A stretch of 64,000 nucleotides of DNA from JBEVJC01 sp040510375 (GTDB lineage Bacteria; Bacteroidota; Bacteroidia; Chitinophagales; Chitinophagaceae), in contig JBEVJC010000012.1 in NCBI GenBank assembly GCA_040510375.1, positions 310,001 to 374,000 on the forward strand, written 5' to 3'. Shown one piece after another: positions 26,929 to 36,441 of this stretch. The notes beneath the pieces were generated by a model. The model ran no database searches and was not told where the DNA came from. It saw nothing but the letters and a program-made list of their open reading frames with translations. The position numbers and the translations under genes are program-made. Numbering within the stretch: the first letter of the stretch is position 1; every line of letters starts with the position of its first letter.

Positions 26929-28245
26929 ATGCGAATTTTATTATTAGGCTCGGGCGGCCGGGAACACGCGCTGGCGTGGAAACTCAGCCAAAGTGTGCGT
27001 GCGGTTTCATTGTTTATCGCTCCGGGTAATCCGGGTACCACCAGGTATGGTACAAACGTTAATCTAAACATAAATGAGTTCGGGGAAATAGGCAGCTTCT
27101 GCCTCCGCGAGAACATTGAAATGATTATTGTGGGACCCGAAGAACCTTTGGTCAACGGGCTGTATGATTATTTCATGGCCGATGGGGAACTGAAAAAGAT
27201 CCATTTCATCGGGCCGTCAAAAAAAGGTGCAAGGCTGGAAGGCAGTAAGGGATTTGCCAAGTCCTTCATGGCCCGCCACAATATACCTACAGCGGCTTAC
27301 CGCGAATTCACCATCGAAAATTATGAAGAGGGAATAGAATACCTGCAGAACCACTCATTACCTGTGGTGCTGAAGGCTGATGGCCTGGCCGCCGGTAAGG
27401 GGGTGGTCATCTGCCAGAATCATGTGGAGGCTATAGCAGAATTTGAACTCATGCTCCAGCAATCCAAATTCGGCGAGGCAAGTAAAAAAGTGGTGGTGGA
27501 AGATTTCCTCACCGGTATTGAACTCAGCGTTTTTGTGCTTACCGATGGCCGCGATTACCTGGTTCTACCTGAAGCAAAGGATTATAAACGGATCGGTGAA
27601 GGTGATAAAGGTCTGATGACGGGTGGTATGGGTGCAGTAAGCCCGGTACCATTTGCCACATCCGCGTTCATGCAAAAGGTGGAAGAGCGGATTATCAAAC
27701 CAACAGTCAGCGGCCTGCAGTCTGAAAACATCGACTACACCGGTTTTATATTCATCGGACTGATCAGTGTGGATGGAGAACCATTGGTGATAGAATACAA
27801 TTGCCGTATGGGTGATCCGGAAACAGAAGTGGTGATCCCCCGACTGAAAAACGACCTGGTGGATCTCTGCCTGGCTGCCTCACAGAAAGAACTAAACATA
27901 CATTCCATCCAGACCGATGAACGTGCTGCTGCTACTGTAATGGCGGTGAGCAAGGGTTATCCGGGTGCTATTGAAAAAGGTTTTGAGATTACCGGTCTCG
28001 ATGATAATTACGGTAAACAATCGATCGTATTCCAGGCAGGCACAACCGAAGACAATGGCAGGATCGTCAGCAATGGCGGCCGTGTGTTATGCGTGACATC
28101 CTTCGGAACAGATATCGAAGAAGCTGTCAATACATCCCTTGACGTGATGGAGTATATCAACTTCGATGGAATTTATTTTCGCAGTGATATAGGCTACGAA
28201 TTCATTAGCAGTGTCCGGTCTCCCGAAGGGGAAGAGCTGGCGTAA
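26929..28245 (+). CDS. purD: phosphoribosylamine-glycine ligase
   Basis: PurD joins glycine to 5-phosphoribosylamine with ATP, the second step of purine synthesis. The 438-residue protein has the standard order: N-terminal GSGGREHALAWKLSQS, the PEEPLVNGL segment, the ATP-grasp domain with KADGLAAGKGVVIC, the signature YNCRMGDPETEVVIPRLKNDL (metal and ATP binding) and the C-terminal GARS domain with AATVMAVSKGYPGAIEKG. Length is normal. It stands 30 bp before the tryptophan dioxygenase gene and may be co-transcribed with it, but the two pathways are not directly connected. Confidence 0.96.
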   Translation: MRILLLGSGGREHALAWKLSQSVRAVSLFIAPGNPGTTRYGTNVNLNINEFGEIGSFCLRENIEMIIVGPEEPLVNGLYDYFMADGELKKIHFIGPSKKGARLEGSKGFAKSFMARHNIPTAAYREFTIENYEEGIEYLQNHSLPVVLKADGLAAGKGVVICQNHVEAIAEFELMLQQSKFGEASKKVVVEDFLTGIELSVFVLTDGRDYLVLPEAKDYKRIGEGDKGLMTGGMGAVSPVPFATSAFMQKVEERIIKPTVSGLQSENIDYTGFIFIGLISVDGEPLVIEYNCRMGDPETEVVIPRLKNDLVDLCLAASQKELNIHSIQTDERAAATVMAVSKGYPGAIEKGFEITGLDDNYGKQSIVFQAGTTEDNGRIVSNGGRVLCVTSFGTDIEEAVNTSLDVMEYINFDGIYFRSDIGYEFISSVRSPEGEELA

Positions 28246-28275
28246 GCCTTCAGCGACCGTTATCAATACATTTAT

Positions 28276-29325
28276 ATGGAAGTTCATTACCACGATTATC
28301 TCCAGCTCGATAAAATCCTGAACGCGCAGTTACTCGAAAGTGATAAACAGGATGCACATGCACATGATGAAATGTTGTTTGTGGTAATCCACCAGGCATA
28401 TGAACTCTGGTTTAAACAACTGCATTACGAAATTGATTCGGTGCTCGGGATCCTTGCGAAACCATCACTTAATGATAATTCACCCGAATTGCAGACCGTA
28501 GTTCACCGCGTAACCAGGTGTGTAACTATCCTCCGGGTACTGGTACACCAGATCGATATCATGGAAACGATGACCCCGATGGACTTCCTCGATTTCCGGA
28601 ATATGTTGCGACCCGCCTCGGGTTTCCAGAGCTGGCAGTTTAAGGAACTGGAAGCCAAACTCGGACTCAGATTCGAACAGCGTCACGGAAAGGAATATTA
28701 TACTTCACAGTTGCGTCCGGAACAGGTAGGCATTATCAAAAAAGCGGAGACCGAACATTCGCTGCTTGAATTGCTGAATACCTGGCTGGAGCGGCTTCCG
28801 TTTTTTGAAACGGGTCCCGGCTGGCAGGACCTGCAGGTACACGGACCCGCTGCAAACGTGCACCCCTTCTGGGCTGAATACCGCTACCAGCTTGACCAGA
28901 GCCTTTCTGATGCAGAGAAAAAGAACCTGGTTTATTTTGACACCATGTTCCTTGGCAAAACTTCAGGTGATGAACCCGTAACCGCTGCACTTTCCCCTGC
29001 AGCCAACCGCGCTGCCCTGTTTATTATGTTGTACCGCGGTTATCCGATCCTGCAGTTGCCCTTCCAGTTACTTAATGGCTTGCTGGAGATCGATGAGCAA
29101 CTGAGTACCTGGCGTTACCGTCACATGAATATGGTGCACCGGATGATCGGCACACGCATCGGAACAGGAGGCAGTACAGGCAAGGATTACCTGCGCGGTG
29201 CAGCAGATAAACACTATATTTTCCGTGAAATAGCCCAGCTCAACAGCTTCCTGATTGAACGTAACCGTTTGCCTCCACTTCCCAATGAAATTGAGGGCCG
29301 GCTTGGTTTTGTACATTCTTCGTAA
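28276..29325 (+). CDS. tryptophan 2,3-dioxygenase family protein
   Basis: A 349-residue heme protein of the tryptophan 2,3-dioxygenase family, which opens the indole ring of L-tryptophan to N-formylkynurenine in the kynurenine pathway. Diagnostic motifs: HHDYLQLDKILNAQ-like start, DEMLFVVIHQAYELWFKQ (substrate and heme pocket His), FLDFRNMLRPASGFQSWQFKELE, and RYRHMNMVHRMIGTRIGTGGSTGKDYLR, which carries the proximal heme His and the substrate-binding GTGG loop. At 349 residues it is longer than the 280-residue bacterial TDOs such as that of Xanthomonas. No other kynurenine gene is in view. A terminator follows. Confidence 0.93.
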   Translation: MEVHYHDYLQLDKILNAQLLESDKQDAHAHDEMLFVVIHQAYELWFKQLHYEIDSVLGILAKPSLNDNSPELQTVVHRVTRCVTILRVLVHQIDIMETMTPMDFLDFRNMLRPASGFQSWQFKELEAKLGLRFEQRHGKEYYTSQLRPEQVGIIKKAETEHSLLELLNTWLERLPFFETGPGWQDLQVHGPAANVHPFWAEYRYQLDQSLSDAEKKNLVYFDTMFLGKTSGDEPVTAALSPAANRAALFIMLYRGYPILQLPFQLLNGLLEIDEQLSTWRYRHMNMVHRMIGTRIGTGGSTGKDYLRGAADKHYIFREIAQLNSFLIERNRLPPLPNEIEGRLGFVHSS

Positions 29326-29467
29326 GATCCCACCGAAAAAATACCAGAAGTTTGTAAGATGAAAGCCTTACCCGGTGGGTGTTCCAGGAGGAAAGATTAC
29401 GTAACAGGCGCCAGTTATCCGAAAGACAATTTTTTTTACCCGGTATTTTCAAACCATAATGCATAAA

Positions 29468-29494
29468 AAAAGGTGCCCGTTGCAGGCACCTTTT
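29468..29494. terminator. bidirectional terminator
   Basis: AAAAGGTGCC (29468-29477) pairs perfectly with GGCACCTTTT (29485-29494) around a 7-nt loop, with A-run and T-run flanks. It separates the purD/TDO genes from the convergent outer-membrane protein gene. Confidence 0.92.
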
Positions 29495-29520
29495 ATCAAG
29501 GGATAATTTTATAAAACAGA

Positions 29521-29982
29521 TCAGAATGCATAACGGAAACCGAGCGAGAACCTGGCCGGTTCGAAGTCGGTATCATTATCGTAGAAAACAATTGTAGGTC
29601 TCCAGTCAAAATGGAAATCAAGCGGCACATTGCTGATTTTGTAATCGAGACCTCCGGTAGGACGCAGCAGGAAATTGGATCCGTTGTCGTACAAACTCAC
29701 ACCGGGGCCAATCCCCAGGTACCACTGCAATCCTTCTGCATTCGGGATTTGCTTGTGATACTGGTAAAAAGCTTCAATCACTGTATGATGGTTTCCGAAC
29801 AGGACCTCAAACTGGCCTGCATGATTGGGTGCAAAAAAATGTTTTACACTTGGACCGACTTCCGTTGCGCCGTCACCGAAATCGACCGTTAAACCAAGGG
29901 CTGTCTTGTAATTGGATTGTGCATTCACCTGATAGATGGAAAGGCCCAGGATTAAGAGGCCAAGAAACAGGGTTTTTCTCAT
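29521..29982 (-). CDS. small outer-membrane beta-barrel-like protein
   Basis: A 153-residue protein with a signal peptide (MRKTLFLGLLILGLSIYQVNAQ) and alternating hydrophobic/polar strands such as TALGLTVDFG, AGQFEVLFGN, LQWYLGIGPGVSLYD, GLDYKISNVPLDFHFDWRPTIVFY and a C-terminal strand ending in FRYAF with the terminal Phe typical of BamA-inserted proteins. It resembles small OmpA/OmpW-like barrels annotated as hypothetical in Bacteroidota. No function can be assigned. Transcribed toward the shared terminator with the tryptophan dioxygenase gene. Confidence 0.75.
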   Translation of the reverse strand: MRKTLFLGLLILGLSIYQVNAQSNYKTALGLTVDFGDGATEVGPSVKHFFAPNHAGQFEVLFGNHHTVIEAFYQYHKQIPNAEGLQWYLGIGPGVSLYDNGSNFLLRPTGGLDYKISNVPLDFHFDWRPTIVFYDNDTDFEPARFSLGFRYAF

Positions 29983-30321
29983 TTTTTTCTTTTTGGAATA
30001 GTAGTTTAGAATTTAATTGATGCGGATTAACCATTTTTATGCCAGTTTGAAGGGCACAAAGATGGATTCGGAGTGCAAGTATAAGAGGATATCGCAAAAT
30101 TTCCCCAAAAGAAATGATAACAAGTGAAATAGAAAGGGTTTCCATTCGTTCTATGCGTGACAATAACATCTGTGCGATAAATAAGGTTATCTTGTGCATG
30201 CGCTGTAAAGTAATCGGGATGGCGCGTCTGGTCTGCGTGGAATGTTTTTGTGTTAACAGACTGACTTTGCCAAATCAAATTATTCCTTCAACTTTGCACA
30301 CATTAAATCCAACCTCATAGA
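29983..30321. other. 339-bp divergent intergenic region
   Basis: Separates the small outer-membrane protein gene (-) from mreB (+). Apart from the mreB promoter near its right end I see no gene, repeat or terminator in it. Confidence 0.6.
30266..30296 (+). promoter_or_regulatory. probable mreB promoter
   Basis: A -33 TTTG (30266-30269) and a -7-like CAACTTTG (30289-30296) are 19 bp apart, matching the Bacteroidota TTTG/TAnnTTTG spacing; the first base of TA is replaced. mreB starts 25 bp downstream. Confidence 0.5.
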
Positions 30322-31347
30322 ATGGGACTTTTCAACTGGTTTACTCAAGAAATCGCCATGGATCTGGGTACGGCGAACACCCTCATCATACATAATGACG
30401 TGGTGGCTGTAAATGAGCCAAGCATTGTCGCCCTTAACAGGAATAATCCTAAGGAAGTGCTTGCCGTGGGCAAAAAGGCGCTCATGATGCACGAAAAGAC
30501 ACACGAAAGCATACGCACCGTGCGTCCCCTGAAAGATGGAGTTATTGCCGATTTTAACGCTGCGGAACTGATGATCCGTGAGCTGATCAAACTGGTATAT
30601 CCGAAAAAACCCTTATTCCCACCCAGCTGGAGAATGATGATCTGCATACCTTCTTCCATTACGGAAGTGGAAAAAAGAGCCGTTCGCGACAGCGCTGAAC
30701 AGGCTGGTGCCAAGGAAGTTTATTTACTCCATGAACCCATGGCTGCTGCTCTTGGTATCGGCATTGATGTGGAAGAACCAGTGGGAAATATGATCATCGA
30801 TATCGGTGGGGGAACCACTGGTATTACCGTTATTGCACTTGCGGGGATTGTTTGCGACCAGAGTATCCGGATTGCAGGTGATGAATTCACAGCAGATATC
30901 ATGGAAGCGCTGCGTCGTTACCATAGTCTGCTGATCGGTGAGCGTACTGCTGAACAGATAAAGATCAATGTAGGTGCTGCAATGAAGGATCTTGAAAATC
31001 CACCGGATGATATTCCCGTGAATGGCCGTGACCTTGTAACTGGTATTCCCAAACAAATCATGGTAAGCTTCCAGGAAATTGCGGAAGCACTGGATAAAAG
31101 TATCTTCAAGATCGAGGAAGCAATTTTGAAAGCCCTTGAACAGACACCTCCCGAACTGGCAGCGGATATTTATCGCCGTGGCCTGTATCTCACCGGAGGC
31201 GGGGCCTTGCTGAGAGGGTTGGACAAACGCCTGAGCCAGAAGATCAAACTTCCCGTACATGTGGCTGACGATCCGCTGAAAAGTGTGGTACGCGGCACAG
31301 GCATTGCCCTGAAGAATTACGATAAGTATCCTTTTGTAATGCGATAA
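30322..31347 (+). CDS. mreB: rod shape-determining protein MreB
   Basis: A 341-residue bacterial actin that polymerises under the inner membrane and organises the elongation machinery. Actin-fold motifs are visible: MDLGTANTLI (phosphate 1), IDIGGGTTGITVIALAGIV (phosphate 2), LTGGGALLRGLDKRL (adenosine) and the PSSITEVEKRAVRDSAEQAGAKEVYLLHEPMAAALG region. The N-terminal amphipathic GLFNWFTQ could aid membrane contact. First gene of the mreBCD-mrdA-rodA cluster; mreC begins 9 bp after its stop. Confidence 0.97.
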   Translation: MGLFNWFTQEIAMDLGTANTLIIHNDVVAVNEPSIVALNRNNPKEVLAVGKKALMMHEKTHESIRTVRPLKDGVIADFNAAELMIRELIKLVYPKKPLFPPSWRMMICIPSSITEVEKRAVRDSAEQAGAKEVYLLHEPMAAALGIGIDVEEPVGNMIIDIGGGTTGITVIALAGIVCDQSIRIAGDEFTADIMEALRRYHSLLIGERTAEQIKINVGAAMKDLENPPDDIPVNGRDLVTGIPKQIMVSFQEIAEALDKSIFKIEEAILKALEQTPPELAADIYRRGLYLTGGGALLRGLDKRLSQKIKLPVHVADDPLKSVVRGTGIALKNYDKYPFVMR

Positions 31348-31356
31348 GCTTTTTAC

Positions 31357-32235
31357 TTGCGTAATATATTCCGTTTCATACGCCGCTTTTTTGTGCTGCT
31401 GGCTTTCCTGATCCTTCAGGCAGTGGCTTTGTGGTTCCTTTTTACATACAACCGGTTTCACCGGGCCAAGGGCCTGGGGGCAGCCAATGAAGTGACCGGT
31501 TGGTTCAATACCCGCTACAATACCTTCGAGGATTTTTTTAAAATGAAGGAGGAAAACCGCCGGCTGCTCAAGCTCAACGATTCACTGATGAACCTGCAGC
31601 GTGTCAATTTTGTGAGCAGCGATACCGATGCGGTCGTTATCCGGGATTCAATTCCCTATGATACACTTGGTCATTACCGCATGTATAAATGGCGCGATGC
31701 CCAGGTGGTGCGCAGTACAGTCAGCAGTGAAAAGAATTATGTGCAGATCAACCGTGGTTCCAACCAGGGAATCCGGGATAATATGGGCGTTTTCAGTTCC
31801 GATGGCGGATTGGTAGGACAGGTAGTTAATGTCAGCGCCAATTTCAGCCAGGTTATGAGCCTGATACATGTGCAGAACAGGGTGAGCGTACTTGTTAAAA
31901 AAACACAGAACGCGGGAATACTTTCCTGGGACGGAAAGGATCCCCGTTTCCTTACCCTGCTCAATATCCCCAAAAGCGATTCACTGGTGATCGGCGATAC
32001 CATCCTTACGGGAAAATATTCCCTGAGTTTCCCTCCGGGCCAGATGGTGGGTACGGTTTCTGAAATTATTCCCGACAATTCCACCAACTTTTACGTACTC
32101 CGCATAAAAAGTGCAGCTAATTTCAACGACCTGCAACAGGTAATGGTGGTGGAAAACCTGCAACACGAAGAACTGAATCAATTAAATAAAGACACAGAAA
32201 AAAGAGTGGAAGAAGCTAAAAAAACAAACCGGTGA
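31357..32235 (+). CDS. mreC: rod shape-determining protein MreC
   Basis: A 292-residue inner-membrane protein with a short cytoplasmic N terminus, one transmembrane helix (FFVLLAFLILQAVALWFLFTY), a coiled-coil (about residues 65-85) and the periplasmic MreC beta domain (AQVVRSTVSSEKNYVQINRGSNQGI, SDGGLVGQVVNVSANFSQVMSLI). It links MreB to PBP2 and RodA. The start is a TTG at 31357: no ATG or GTG precedes the membrane segment after the mreB stop, and MRNIFRFIRR is the usual Bacteroidota MreC start. The last codons overlap mreD by 4 bp (GTGA). Confidence 0.95.
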   Translation: MRNIFRFIRRFFVLLAFLILQAVALWFLFTYNRFHRAKGLGAANEVTGWFNTRYNTFEDFFKMKEENRRLLKLNDSLMNLQRVNFVSSDTDAVVIRDSIPYDTLGHYRMYKWRDAQVVRSTVSSEKNYVQINRGSNQGIRDNMGVFSSDGGLVGQVVNVSANFSQVMSLIHVQNRVSVLVKKTQNAGILSWDGKDPRFLTLLNIPKSDSLVIGDTILTGKYSLSFPPGQMVGTVSEIIPDNSTNFYVLRIKSAANFNDLQQVMVVENLQHEELNQLNKDTEKRVEEAKKTNR

Positions 32236-32765
32236 GCGACCTTTTAAAAAATATCGTCCGATTTGCTGTCTTCATCCTGGTGCAGGTGTATGTACTTGAC
32301 CAGATCCCGCCATTACACCAATATATCATTCCTTATATCTATTACCTGTTCATCCTGTGGCTGCCATTCTCGGTTTCGCGTATTGGTTTGCTGGTTATCG
32401 GTTTTTTTACCGGTCTCACTCTCGATTATTTTACCAATACACCCGGCCTCCATGCAGCGGCCTGTGTGCTGATTGCCTATATCCGGCCGTTCGTGATCAA
32501 TGTACTTACCCCAAAAGATCCTTCGGAATTTAACTATCGCGAGCCTTCACCAAAGGCCATGGGCTGGACGCCCTATCTCGTGTACGTGCTGGTGCTCACC
32601 ATCTTTCACCATGTATACCTGACGTTCCTGGAATATCTTGATTTCGGCGGCTTTCTCCACTTAATGATAAAGGTTGTTTCCACCACAGCCATCAGCATGC
32701 TGCTGATCATCGTCACCGAACTTCTCTTTACCCGGAAAATGAAGTACCGGACAAACACCGCGTAA
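32232..32765 (+). CDS. mreD: rod shape-determining protein MreD
   Basis: A 177-residue membrane protein with about five hydrophobic helices, which works with MreC in the elongation complex. The pattern IVRFAVFILVQVYVLDQIPPLHQYIIPYIYYLFILWLP and IGFFTGLTLDYFTNTPGLHAAACVLIAYIRPFVIN is typical of Bacteroidota MreD, a divergent but positionally conserved family. The start is a GTG overlapping the mreC stop (GTGA). It is followed by a 170-bp gap before mrdA, in which a second promoter is possible. Confidence 0.93.
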   Translation: MSDLLKNIVRFAVFILVQVYVLDQIPPLHQYIIPYIYYLFILWLPFSVSRIGLLVIGFFTGLTLDYFTNTPGLHAAACVLIAYIRPFVINVLTPKDPSEFNYREPSPKAMGWTPYLVYVLVLTIFHHVYLTFLEYLDFGGFLHLMIKVVSTTAISMLLIIVTELLFTRKMKYRTNTA

Positions 32766-32935
32766 GAAAGCGATTGTTCGTTGTATTCTGTTAAAACTGG
32801 CGCGGGTCAAGTGTTTTGAAAAATATATTCAACCAAACATTTGGAGATGGACAATTGTATTTCGTACTTTGTATAGTAATCTTCAAAAGCCTTACCGGCG
32901 CCTGCACCCGGAAATCTATTTATTCTATCTGACCT

Positions 32936-35035
32936 ATGTCTGTGTTCAATCAGTCCCGAAGCCGTATCATACGTCTTATCTTTTTCCTATCCTTTATTAT
33001 TATAATAGCACAGCTTTTTAACCTGCAGGTGGTATCCGGTAAATACAGCAAACTGGCAATGGACAATGCCGTATTTCCTAAGATAGTTTACCCCGAACGG
33101 GGCATAATCTACGACCGCAAAGGCAAGGCGATCCTGAATAACCAGATCATGTACGACCTGATGGTCACACCTGCCGAAGTCAGGAATTTCGATACAACCC
33201 TGTTTTGCCGGATGATGGAGATCGATACAACCGAATTTAATAAACGGATCAGGGATGCTGTTTTCAAAAACCGATCGGTGCGCCCATCCGTATTCCAATC
33301 GCTGCTTACTCCACAAATGCAGGCACGTTTTGAAGAGAACAGCTGGCATTTCCCTGGTTTCGCCCTGGTAGAACGCCCGGTCCGGGTGTATCCATATAAT
33401 GCGGCTGCACATATCCTCGGATATATCAACGAGGCCGACCAGCGGGATATCGACCGATCCGGGAATTTTTACCGGATGGGGGATTATATCGGAAAAAGCG
33501 GACTGGAATCCAATTACGAAAAAGTGCTGATGGGACAGCGTGGTGTGCAACACCTGATCAAGGATAACCATAACCGCCTGGTGGGCAGTTATGAAAATGG
33601 AATCTTTGATACCGCCGCAATCGCCGGCCGTGGAATCCGCACCTCCATTGATATTGAACTGCAGCAGATGGCTGAAAAGTTAATGGCCAATAAAGTGGGA
33701 GCCGTTGTAGCGATCGATCCCAAGACCGGAGGCATTCTTGCGATGGCATCGGGCCCCACATTTGATCCCAACCAATTGACCGGACCGGATAAAAACCGTA
33801 ACTACAGTAAACTGGTGCTTGATGTGGCTGGTCCATTACTGAACCGTGCTATAAAAGGGCAATATCCTCCTGGATCCACCTTTAAACCGGTGGGTGGACT
33901 GGTTGCACTGGATGAAGGTATTATCACACCGGCATATGGCTTTCCCTGTCCAGGCCGTTACCTGCTTTGTGGAACCGGCAAACCAGCCTGTACCCACGCA
34001 GGGGGTGGTCACGCCGCAACGCTTCGTCTCGCCATTGCCAATTCCTGCAATTCCTATTTCACGCATGTTTATCGCATGACTGCTGATAATCCCAAATACG
34101 GAGATGTTAAGGTAGGTTATATGAAGTGGCGTGAATACATGAACAAATTTGGACTGGGTGTTCGGCTTGGTATTGATCTCCCAAGTGAAGACAGGGGTAA
34201 TATCCCGGATACAGCGGTCTATGATAAAGAATACCGTGGATCGTGGAGTTCCTGTACCAACCTCACCCTGGGTATCGGACAGGATAAGATGACAGCCACT
34301 CCACTGCAGTTGGCCAATGCGATGTGTATTATTGCCAATAAAGGATATTTTTACACGCCCCATTTCGTTACGAGGATCGATGCAGAAACACCGGATGATT
34401 CGGTTTTTGTTTCAAGATACCGGCAGAAACACGAAGTGCTTACACATATCTCTGACACTGCTTACCGGGCTACTATTGAAGGCATGGCCGATGTGGTTCG
34501 TTTTGGTACTGCAAGGTCTGCGGCAATTCCGGGCATCGAGGTCTGTGCCAAAACCGGTACCGCACAGAACTCCACCATCCTGCAGGGTAAGAGGATCGAA
34601 CTTCCAAACAACTCAATGTTCGTATGTTTTGCACCAAAGGATGATCCTAAAATCTGCGTAGCAGTTGTAGTGGAAAATGCCGGTTACGGTGGTACATGGG
34701 CCGGTCCTATTTCCCGGATGATCATGGAAAAATACCTGGTTGATACATTAACTGCCAGGAGTAAGGCTGATTTTGAAAGGATCTCGAACACGAATATTAT
34801 GCCTGCCTACCTGAAGACACTTCAGTTCATTACAGACTCTGCAAGGGCCAATGAATGGTTCCGTAAAACAAAGGACAGCAGTTATCTTCGTCGTTTCCTT
34901 ACGGACGTGAAACCTGTTGCACCCTTGAAGAACCCCGCCCGGCCTGCAGGACAGGAACAGCGGTTAACATTTGTTGCACTATTACCACAGGAAAGGAATC
35001 AATATAAAGCCAAAACAAACCAGCCGATTATATGA
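32936..35035 (+). CDS. mrdA: penicillin-binding protein 2 (peptidoglycan transpeptidase)
   Basis: A 699-residue class B PBP with an N-terminal membrane anchor (IIRLIFFLSFIIIIAQLFNLQVVSG), a dimerisation/pedestal domain starting YPERGIIYDRKGKAILNNQ, and the transpeptidase domain. The three catalytic motifs are present: SxxK as STFK (Ser314), SxN as SNSCN, and KTGTAQN. It cross-links peptidoglycan for lateral wall growth together with RodA, the next gene, which it overlaps by 4 bp (ATGA). A long C-terminal tail of about 80 residues after the last motif is usual in Bacteroidota. Confidence 0.96.
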   Translation: MSVFNQSRSRIIRLIFFLSFIIIIAQLFNLQVVSGKYSKLAMDNAVFPKIVYPERGIIYDRKGKAILNNQIMYDLMVTPAEVRNFDTTLFCRMMEIDTTEFNKRIRDAVFKNRSVRPSVFQSLLTPQMQARFEENSWHFPGFALVERPVRVYPYNAAAHILGYINEADQRDIDRSGNFYRMGDYIGKSGLESNYEKVLMGQRGVQHLIKDNHNRLVGSYENGIFDTAAIAGRGIRTSIDIELQQMAEKLMANKVGAVVAIDPKTGGILAMASGPTFDPNQLTGPDKNRNYSKLVLDVAGPLLNRAIKGQYPPGSTFKPVGGLVALDEGIITPAYGFPCPGRYLLCGTGKPACTHAGGGHAATLRLAIANSCNSYFTHVYRMTADNPKYGDVKVGYMKWREYMNKFGLGVRLGIDLPSEDRGNIPDTAVYDKEYRGSWSSCTNLTLGIGQDKMTATPLQLANAMCIIANKGYFYTPHFVTRIDAETPDDSVFVSRYRQKHEVLTHISDTAYRATIEGMADVVRFGTARSAAIPGIEVCAKTGTAQNSTILQGKRIELPNNSMFVCFAPKDDPKICVAVVVENAGYGGTWAGPISRMIMEKYLVDTLTARSKADFERISNTNIMPAYLKTLQFITDSARANEWFRKTKDSSYLRRFLTDVKPVAPLKNPARPAGQEQRLTFVALLPQERNQYKAKTNQPII

Positions 35036-36366
35036 GCCAGCGCGACCCCGCCATTTCAAAAGGTATCGACTGGTCATTGGTATGGATCTATCTCCTGCTG
35101 GTGGCAATAGGCATCACGGCAGTATTTGGTGCTACCTATAAGGAAGGCGATGCCATCATCCAGAATTTCCTGAATTTCAAAACGGACTATAGTAAACAAC
35201 TTTATTTCTTCGGTGTTTCGCTGATGCTGGGTCTGTTCATTTTACTGACCGACAGTAAATTTTTTCCGGCAACAGCCAACCTCTGGTATGTAGCCGGGAT
35301 CTTTATGTTATTACTGGTATTCCCGTTCCATTCCAATATCAAGGGAACGGAATCTATTATCAGACTGGGTGGATTTAATTTCCAGCCAGCAGAGTTCTGT
35401 AAGATCTGTGTGGCTCTTGCATTGGCCAAGTACCTGTCAAGACCCGAAACCGATTTCTCCAGAACCCGCTCCCAGCTTATTGCTGCGGCGATCACCCTGT
35501 TTCCTGCAGTACTTACCATTGCGCAAAAAGAAACCGGACTTGCCCTTGTGTTCTTTGCATTTTTTCTTGTAATGTACCGCGAAGGACTGCCTTCAGGAAT
35601 CCTGGTTGTAGGATTTGCTGTTGCCCTGCTGGTGGTTTCCACACTCCTGCTTGAAAAAAATACACTTGCATTCATCCTCACCGGTCTCGCTGTACTTGTT
35701 GCCTTCCTGATGAGAAGGCAGATCCGTCGCGATAAAGGGATTTTGTTCAAGATTGCGCTGATGTGGGTGATCTGTGTGGGTATCCAGCGCTTCGGTGTGC
35801 CCTTTATTTTCCAGAGTGTATTGGGTAAACACCAGGTTGAACGGATTTACAGTACTATCGGAAGGGATGTGCCTGATGAATATATCAAGGACTTTGTGCC
35901 TGGTTCGGACAAACCGAAAATAAATACCGCGGACTATAACGTAAAACAATCCAAGATCGCGATTGGTAGCGGTGGAGTGATCGGAAAGGGTTTATTGAAA
36001 GGCACGCAGACAAGGTATGGTTTTGTACCCGAACAAAGAACCGACTTTATCTTCGATACCATTGGTGAGGGATTTGGTTTTGTAGGATGCCTGGTGTTGC
36101 TTTCTATCTATCTGCTGTTATTGTTCCGCATCGTTACTGTGGCAGAACGTCAGCGAAGTGTTTTCAGTCGTTGTTATGCATATGGGGTGTCGGCCGTATT
36201 ATTTTTCCATATGGGTATCAATGTGGCCATGACCATCGGACTTGCTCCGGTGATCGGGATTCCATTGCCCTTTATAAGTTATGGAGGAACATCGCTGCTT
36301 ACATTTACCATCATGTTATTTATCCTGATCCGGCTGGATGCAGACAGGCAAATGGTTTTGCGCTGA
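35032..36366 (+). CDS. rodA: rod shape-determining protein RodA (SEDS glycosyltransferase)
   Basis: A 444-residue SEDS-family membrane protein with about ten helices that polymerises lipid II into glycan strands in partnership with PBP2. Family motifs include RLGGFNFQPAEFCKICVALALAKYL, the large periplasmic loop ending KGLLKGTQTRYGFVPEQRTDFIFDTIGEGFGFVG with the catalytic Asp region, and the C-terminal IGLAPVIGIPLPFISYGGTSLL signature. The loop before KGLLKG is longer than in Escherichia coli RodA (370 residues), as is normal in Bacteroidota. Overlaps mrdA by 4 bp and closes the cluster. Confidence 0.96.
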   Translation: MSQRDPAISKGIDWSLVWIYLLLVAIGITAVFGATYKEGDAIIQNFLNFKTDYSKQLYFFGVSLMLGLFILLTDSKFFPATANLWYVAGIFMLLLVFPFHSNIKGTESIIRLGGFNFQPAEFCKICVALALAKYLSRPETDFSRTRSQLIAAAITLFPAVLTIAQKETGLALVFFAFFLVMYREGLPSGILVVGFAVALLVVSTLLLEKNTLAFILTGLAVLVAFLMRRQIRRDKGILFKIALMWVICVGIQRFGVPFIFQSVLGKHQVERIYSTIGRDVPDEYIKDFVPGSDKPKINTADYNVKQSKIAIGSGGVIGKGLLKGTQTRYGFVPEQRTDFIFDTIGEGFGFVGCLVLLSIYLLLLFRIVTVAERQRSVFSRCYAYGVSAVLFFHMGINVAMTIGLAPVIGIPLPFISYGGTSLLTFTIMLFILIRLDADRQMVLR

Positions 36367-36441
36367 CCGGTGATGCCTTCAGGTAAAATATAAAAGAATC
36401 GCTTCGGGATTAGATTATAGAGGTTTGCCGGGACTGGTTTG

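Noticed and set aside
31348..31420. Frameshift or truncation of MreC, because no ATG precedes the membrane helix
   Set aside because: A TTG at 31357 gives the usual N terminus and distance to mreB; the gene is intact.
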